Below the pieces are notes generated by a model. That model searched no databases. It was given only the letters and a program-made list of their open reading frames with translations, and was not told the DNA's origin. A DNA stretch of 41,300 nt. It comes from Acidimicrobiia bacterium (lineage in GTDB: Bacteria; Actinomycetota; Acidimicrobiia; Acidimicrobiales; CAIXPF01). This document shows, one piece after another, positions 37,376 through 41,300 of the stretch. Position numbers and translations under genes: made by a program. The stretch covers positions 1-41,300 of the forward strand of contig CANJRG010000028.1 of the NCBI GenBank assembly GCA_947476745.1, given 5' to 3'. The first letter of the stretch is position 1, and each line of letters starts with the position of its first letter.

Positions 37376-37753
37376 ATGAACAACACCCTGAAGGAATTCA
37401 AGGAATTCATCAGCGGCGGCAATCTCATCGAACTGGCGGTCGCCGTCATTGTCGGTGGCCTCTTCGTCCAGATCGTCAAGGCCTTGGTCGACAACATCCT
37501 GATGCCGATCATCGGCATCCTGTTCGGCAAGCCGAACTTCGATCAGGTGATGATCCTCACCATCAACGGCAGCCAGATCAAGATCGGTGCGTTCCTGACG
37601 GTGGCCGTATCGGTACTGCTCACGGGGATCGGGGTGTTCCTGCTCATCGTGAAGCCGTACAACCGGTTGAAGAAGCAAGTCCCAGAGGTCCCGAAAGGAC
37701 CCACCCAGGAAGAGCTTCTCACCGAGATCCGAGACCTGCTCGCCCGCCGCTGA
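37376..37753 (+). CDS. mscL: Large-conductance mechanosensitive channel protein MscL
   Basis: A 125-residue MscL. The amphipathic N terminus LKEFKEFISGGNLIELAVAV leads to TM1 (about residues 15-45, with VDNILMPIIG at its end), a short periplasmic loop with INGSQIKIGAF, TM2 (about 70-93) and a C-terminal cytoplasmic helix TQEELLTEIRDLLARR. It forms a homopentamer that opens under membrane tension to release solutes. AGAAAGTCGGGAA precedes the ATG. A single-gene unit; convergent with the histidine kinase. Confidence 0.95.
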   Translation: MNNTLKEFKEFISGGNLIELAVAVIVGGLFVQIVKALVDNILMPIIGILFGKPNFDQVMILTINGSQIKIGAFLTVAVSVLLTGIGVFLLIVKPYNRLKKQVPEVPKGPTQEELLTEIRDLLARR

Positions 37754-37800
37754 CACGTTGGCCCGGCCCGTTCATGCCGGCTGGCTGGTCGAGCGCAGCG

Positions 37801-37835
37801 ATCGCTGATCGCTGATCGCCGATCGCCGATCAGCG
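37801..37835. repeat. 7-bp tandem repeats with hairpin potential at the mscL/histidine kinase junction
   Basis: ATCGCTG, ATCGCTG, ATCGCCG, ATCGCCG, ATCAGCG in tandem; the outer parts CGCTGATCG and CGATCAGCG can pair. The array reaches into the stop region of the histidine kinase at 37830 and could act as a bidirectional terminator. Confidence 0.6.
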
Positions 37836-39137
37836 GCCGTCGGCGTGGGCGACGCGTGTCGCATGGTCCGCAGGTGGCAGGCGCACCACGAAACGGGCGC
37901 CGTTGCGGTGGGCGAGGTCGAGCCCGATCGTCCCGTGATAACGATCCACGATCTCCCGGCAGATCGCCAGACCCGGGCCGCTGCCGCCGGCATCACGGTG
38001 GCGGGACTCGTCGAGTCTCCTGAAGCGGTCGAAGATGGCCTCGGCTGCTGACGAGTCGACGCCGCGTCCGTCGTCGCTGACCGCCAGCACGACCCCGTCG
38101 TCGTGTTCGGCCAGCTCGAAGGCCACCGTCGAACGGGCGTGACGCGCCGCGTTGTCGGCCAGGTTGCGGATGACCCGGCGTAGTTGGGACGCATCGCCCC
38201 GCACCCGGGCCGCGCCGATCTGGGCGGTGCCGATGCGGTGGGTTGTCGTCCGCCGTAACAGGCCGGCTTCCCCCAGGACCAGCCGGTCGCCCTCGAGCCG
38301 GCCCGGCGCATCCGGATGGTGCAGGTTGACCTCGAGGTGCCCACGGATCCCGGCGAGTGGACTGCGCAACTCGTGCGCGGCGTCGGACACGAACCGGTTC
38401 TGGCGACGAGCCGCAGCCGCCAGCCGGTCGAGCATGTCGTTCATGGTGGTGGCCAGCCCGGCCAGCTCCACCGACCGGTCGGGGACCGCCACGCGCCGGT
38501 CGGTGGCCGCACCGCTGATGGTGGCCACCTCGTCGCGCATCGCCTCGACCGGTCGCAACGCCCGGCCGAGCACCACCCAGATCAGCACGCCCAGCAGCCC
38601 GCTGAGCAACGGCACCGCCACCACCAGGACCAGCCGTTGGACCTCGAGCGCATGTTCGACGTCGGCGAGCGAATAGCCCACCAACACCAGCCGGCCGCTG
38701 TCGAGCGCCGTCACGATCACCCGGTAGGGCCGCTCGTCACCACCGACGGTCCGTACCAGGGCCCCGGTCCGGCTCAGATCCGGCAGCACGTCGTCGACAT
38801 CGACCAACGGGCCCACACCGGCCAATGCATAGCTGGAGGCGAGCACCCCGCCATCGGTGTCGAGCAGCTGGATCGGTCGGTTTGAAGTGAGGATGCGCAC
38901 GGCGAGGTCGGGAACGCCGGCGTTGCAGTCGGGCCGGCCCCCGCCACCGGTCGCGCCCCGGTCGAAGGACACCTCAAGCTCGGTGGACAGTTCGACGGCG
39001 GATTCGGTCAGCGATGCGTCGACGGCGGCGGCGAGCTGCCGCTGCTGGACCGCGATCATGGCCACCGCAGCCAGTGACATGATGGCAACGGCCACCACGG
39101 TCGCCACCACGGTCACCCGGGTCCGCAGCCGCCTCAC
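37830..39137 (-). CDS. Sensor histidine kinase, missing the second DHp helix
   Basis: A 435-residue kinase. TM1 about 8-30, extracytoplasmic sensor 31-166, TM2 about 168-190, HAMP 191-243, H box DAAHELRSPLAG with His255, N box IRNLADNAARHA, G1 SDDGRGVD, F box FDRFRR and G2 GGSGPGLAICREIV. Oddity: only 74 residues separate the His from the N-box Asn, against about 110 in relatives. The sequence jumps from LEVNLHHPDAP to RLEGDRLVLGEAG, so the second dimerisation helix and part of the linker are gone, in frame (junction about 38300). Autophosphorylation is doubtful. GTG start overlaps the response regulator stop (GTGA). Confidence 0.75.
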   Translation of the reverse strand: MRRLRTRVTVVATVVAVAIMSLAAVAMIAVQQRQLAAAVDASLTESAVELSTELEVSFDRGATGGGGRPDCNAGVPDLAVRILTSNRPIQLLDTDGGVLASSYALAGVGPLVDVDDVLPDLSRTGALVRTVGGDERPYRVIVTALDSGRLVLVGYSLADVEHALEVQRLVLVVAVPLLSGLLGVLIWVVLGRALRPVEAMRDEVATISGAATDRRVAVPDRSVELAGLATTMNDMLDRLAAAARRQNRFVSDAAHELRSPLAGIRGHLEVNLHHPDAPGRLEGDRLVLGEAGLLRRTTTHRIGTAQIGAARVRGDASQLRRVIRNLADNAARHARSTVAFELAEHDDGVVLAVSDDGRGVDSSAAEAIFDRFRRLDESRHRDAGGSGPGLAICREIVDRYHGTIGLDLAHRNGARFVVRLPPADHATRVAHADGR

Positions 39138-39514
39138 GGCTGCGATTCCAGGCGGTAGCCCACGCCGCGGACGGTGGTGATCGAGCGGGACCCGAACGGC
39201 TCGTCGATCTTCTTGCGCAACCGCCCGACGTAGACCTCCACGATGTAGGGGTCACCGTCGAACCCTGGGTCCCACACGTTGTCGATGATCTCGCCCTTGG
39301 TGACCACGCTGTCGGCCCGGCGCAACAGGTACGCCAGCACGGCGAGCTCCCGTGCGGTGAGGCTGATGGGCTGCTCCCCCCGCCAGCACCGGTGGCCGGA
39401 GGGGTCGAGACGCAAGTCGCCGGCCTGCAACGGGTCCTCCGCCGGCCGGCCGCGGCGCAGCAGGGCGCGAACCCGGGTGGTCAGCACCACGAAGGAGGAC
39501 GGCTTGGTCAGCAT
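39134..39514 (-). pseudogene. OmpR-family response regulator lacking its receiver domain
   Basis: The frame has a 126-residue product. It begins MLTKPSSFVVLTTRVRALLR, which is the end of a receiver domain (the D-D-Y-L-T-K-P-F-x-x-x-x-L-x-x-R-x-x-A-L-L-R motif), and continues through the whole winged-helix domain (DPSGHRCWRGEQPISLTARE, EVYVGRLRKKID, TTVRGVGYRL). The phosphoacceptor Asp and about 95 preceding residues are absent, and only 21 bp separate its ATG from the divergent gene. It is either a deletion remnant or a stand-alone DNA-binding protein. Coupled with the histidine kinase (GTGA overlap). Confidence 0.7.
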
Positions 39515-39535
39515 CGTCGTGTCACCGTGTCCGCC

Positions 39536-40427
39536 ATGACCACGAACGCTTCGGGTTGGCCTCCTCCCCGGCCGACCCATCGAGCAACCGGTGGCCCGTC
39601 CCCCTGGCCCACCGCTCCGCCCCTCGCCCCCGTCGACCAGGGTGCCTCCGGCTCGGCCGGCGCCGATCGCGCCGCCCGTATCGCCGACCTGCAGGCCCGT
39701 CGGGCCGGTGGCACGCCCCCGGGTTCCCGCCCGCCCGCCCGGGGGCGGGGGTGGCGGCTCGGTCCCCGGCGGTGGCGCATTCGCTGCCGGGGGCCCGGCC
39801 GGTAACCCGGGACCGGACCCTCGCCACGATCGCCCCAAGCGTCAACACCCGGCACGTGGGGCCCGGGCCCTCGCCCTGGTGGCCAGCGTGGTCGCCACCG
39901 GCGTGGTCGGCACCGGTCTCGCCTACGCCGACCACAGCACCGCCGGGGCCGACACCGCGACCGGGTCCACCGCCCGCGGTGCCACCGCCTCGCTGTCCAT
40001 CGTCAACCCGGCCGCGTCCCCGGCCACCGCCGGCGGAATGCAGGAGCGGCCATCCAGCACTGCCACACCGAGCACCGCCACGCCGAGCGCCGGCGTCCGG
40101 TCGACCGCGTCGTCGGCCGCGGCCGGCTGGGTGCGCTATGCCGACGGCGTCTGGACCGGCCCACCGGTGGGGACCCGCTGGGGTGACGTCTAGGTCGCGG
40201 TCACCATCCGTGGCGGCTCGATCACCGGGGTCGGGGCGCTGTCGCTGCCCGACGACGGCAAGAGCGTGGCGATCAACAACCGGGCAGCTTCCCGGCTCGA
40301 GGCCGAGGCGGTGGCCGCACAGTCCGCTCGTCTCGACATCGTGTCCGGTGCCACCTACACCAGCCGGGCCTACGCCACCTCGTTGCAGGCGGCGTTGGAC
40401 CAGGCCGCACGGGGGACCGGACAATGA
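39536..40427 (+). pseudogene. FMN-binding domain protein, interrupted by a frameshift and an amber codon
   Basis: From ATG 39536 (7 nt after CACCGT) the frame gives a Pro-rich N terminus with ADRAARIADLQARRAGG, but the homologous continuation is in another frame after a G-tract near 39738-39752: RHDRPKRQHPARGARALALV, then a TM helix (VASVVATGVVGTG). The FMN-binding domain starts GWVRYADGVWTGPPVGTRWG, meets TAG at 40191-40193 where Gln (CAG) would fit, and continues VAVTIRGGSITGVGALSLP to the flavinylation motif SGATYTS (about 40341-40361). The end overlaps the next gene by 4 nt (ATGA). Electron-transfer role with covalently bound FMN is inferred from the family. Confidence 0.7.
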
Positions 40428-40894
40428 GCAACCTTTGGTTGTACCTGTCCCGCGCCACCGGCATCGTGGCCACGGTCCTGATCGTGCTGGCGTTGGCCTG
40501 GGGCCTGTTCTTCTCGGCCCGGGCCACCGGGAGCCGCCGGCGTCCGAACTGGTGGCTCGACCTGCACAAGTACCTCGGCGGGCTGGCCTTCGTGTTCACC
40601 CTGCTCCACGTGGCCGCCACCCACGCCTCGATGGTGAGATCGAGCCGGCACGGGCTGTGGTTCCAGGCAACGCTGGCGCTGCTGGCGGGCCTGGCGGTGT
40701 ACCCGGCCGTGTTGCGCCTGGCCCGGGTCGCAAACCGCAGCCGGACCCCCCACACCCGGCCGACGCACACCAGAGCCGGCCACGGTGCGCCGATCACGCC
40801 GGTCCTGTCCGGCGGGCGCGGAGCTCCCGTTGCAGCATCGGCAACGGTGCCGGCCCCCGCCCTGCATCCCCGCGACCGGGTGGGCGTCCGATGA
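40424..40894 (+). CDS. Ferric reductase-like transmembrane protein, shortened
   Basis: A 156-residue membrane protein. The first two helices (LSRATGIVATVLIVLALAWG and YLGGLAFVFTLLHVAATHA) carry His residues spaced about 14 apart (LDLHKYLGG...LLHVAATH), as in heme-binding ferric reductase-like domains. A third helix (ATLALLAGLAVYPAVLRL) follows at once, where relatives have about 80-90 more residues and two more helices with the second His pair. The tail is Pro/Arg-rich. So the core seems to have an internal deletion, though the frame is open. It overlaps both neighbours by 4 nt. It would pass electrons between heme and the FMN protein. Confidence 0.6.
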   Translation: MSNLWLYLSRATGIVATVLIVLALAWGLFFSARATGSRRRPNWWLDLHKYLGGLAFVFTLLHVAATHASMVRSSRHGLWFQATLALLAGLAVYPAVLRLARVANRSRTPHTRPTHTRAGHGAPITPVLSGGRGAPVAASATVPAPALHPRDRVGVR

Positions 40895-41202
40895 GCACCG
40901 GCGCAACCGCCGCTCGGTTCTGCCGGGTGGAACACCGGATGAGTACCGCCATCACCCTGGACGGCACCGGCATCGACGACGAGCTCGCCGACCGCTTCTT
41001 CGCCCGCATCACCCGGCTCGAGTCGCTGCTGAGCCGGTTCCGGCCGCAGTCGCAGATCTCCCGCATCGCCGCCGTCCGGCTGCGCCGCGACGATGCCGAT
41101 CCGGCCGTTCGGGAGATCCTGACCCGCTGCGAGGAGCTCCGGGAGCGCACCGACGGCGACTTCGAGCACGAGCCGTGGCGACGCGGCGACGCGGCGACGT
41201 GA
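40891..41202 (+). pseudogene. apbE: FAD:protein FMN transferase (ApbE), N-terminal fragment
   Basis: The first ~90 residues look like ApbE: RVEHRMSTAITLDG at the start, then ARITRLESLLSRFRPQSQIS and REILTRCEELRERTDGDFEH. The catalytic metal and flavin-binding parts are missing. At 41175 the frame runs into an 8-bp tandem repeat and stops at 41202. ApbE attaches FMN to the Thr of SGAT motifs, as in the upstream FMN-binding protein, so the cluster makes sense, but this copy cannot be complete within the window. The ATG overlaps the upstream stop (ATGA). Confidence 0.7.
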
Positions 41203-41300
41203 CGACGCGGCGACGTGACGACGCGGCGACGTGACGACGCGGCGACGCGGCGACGTGACGACGCGGCGACGCGGCGACGTGACGACGCGGCGACGCGGCG
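41175..41300. repeat. 8-bp tandem repeat array reaching the window end
   Basis: About 15 tandem octamers of two kinds, GCGGCGAC and GTGACGAC, mixed in the order A A A B A B A B A A B A A B A A (the first copy has one change). The unit is not a multiple of three, so it breaks the ApbE frame. The array continues to the last base, so its full length is not visible. Confidence 0.9.

Noticed and set aside
40191-40193. TAG in the FMN-binding domain as pyrrolysine or programmed read-through
   Set aside because: No catalytic role for this position and the gene has another lesion; a CAG-to-TAG change is simpler.
41175-41300. Possible CRISPR or telomere-like repeat
   Set aside because: Octamers in tandem without spacers; position at the window end is arbitrary.

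Overview
The window is GC-rich (around 70% by eye) bacterial DNA with an actinomycete character. It carries four luciferase-like F420-type flavoenzymes of different subfamilies, a deazaflavin-dependent (DDN-type) oxidoreductase, a mycothiol-dependent maleylpyruvate isomerase-family protein, an SCO6745-family protein, class III CoA transferase and acyl-CoA enzymes. Many genes start without a ribosome binding site, 6-9 nt after a TANNNT -10 box, which predicts leaderless mRNAs. Acidimicrobiia or a related environmental actinobacterial lineage is the best guess; this is inference.

Layout. 1-836 is mobile-element debris (IS3 transposase tail, IS110 remnant, frameshifted MobF relaxase ATPase) against the 3' end of tRNA-Val(GAC). 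1063-6335 holds small-molecule and CoA enzymes (crotonase, MDMPI, SRPBCC, SCO6745, flavodoxin-like, LLM, SDR). 6384-7310 is an AbiEi/DUF559-type protein behind an AT-rich palindromic promoter, followed by a 113-bp palindromic element. 7730-11139 is a probable operon of AhpD-like protein, class III CoA transferase and acyl-CoA carboxyltransferase, closed by a perfect 17-bp hairpin. 11233-13134 has RidA, an aldolase remnant, an orphan CsoR-like palindrome and an LLM enzyme. 13210-16784 is an SNF2 helicase coupled to a small protein. 17059-21525 has an acyl-CoA-dehydrogenase-fold oxidoreductase, an amidohydrolase, a hotdog-like protein, a nitroreductase and tRNA-Cys(GCA). 21594-25394 has an alpha/beta hydrolase, a thioredoxin-fold lipoprotein with in-frame UGA, a phosphotransferase and a decayed kinase pseudogene. 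25479-37753 has regulators (winged-helix protein, Fur, TetR), F420 enzymes, methyltransferases, AzlCD, acyl-CoA dehydrogenase, a DUF35/thiolase/cupin operon and MscL. 37830-41300 is a two-component system divergent from an FMN-binding / ferric-reductase-like / ApbE cluster in which nearly every gene is damaged, ending in an 8-bp tandem repeat.

The highlight is 22310-22957 on the minus strand: a TlpA/thioredoxin-like lipoprotein whose frame is open on both sides of one UGA lying exactly at the first Cys of the CxxC motif (U-T-T-C). Right after the UGA is a stable stem-loop with a GGC apical loop 17 nt downstream, matching bacterial SECIS geometry. It is a strong selenoprotein candidate that standard gene callers would truncate or miss. 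The main alternative is a simple nonsense mutation, which cannot be dismissed because several other genes here are truly broken.

The chromosomal genes mostly suggest catabolism of acyl-CoA, fatty-acid, steroid-like or xenobiotic substrates with F420 and flavin redox chemistry. No CRISPR array, rRNA or replication origin was seen.
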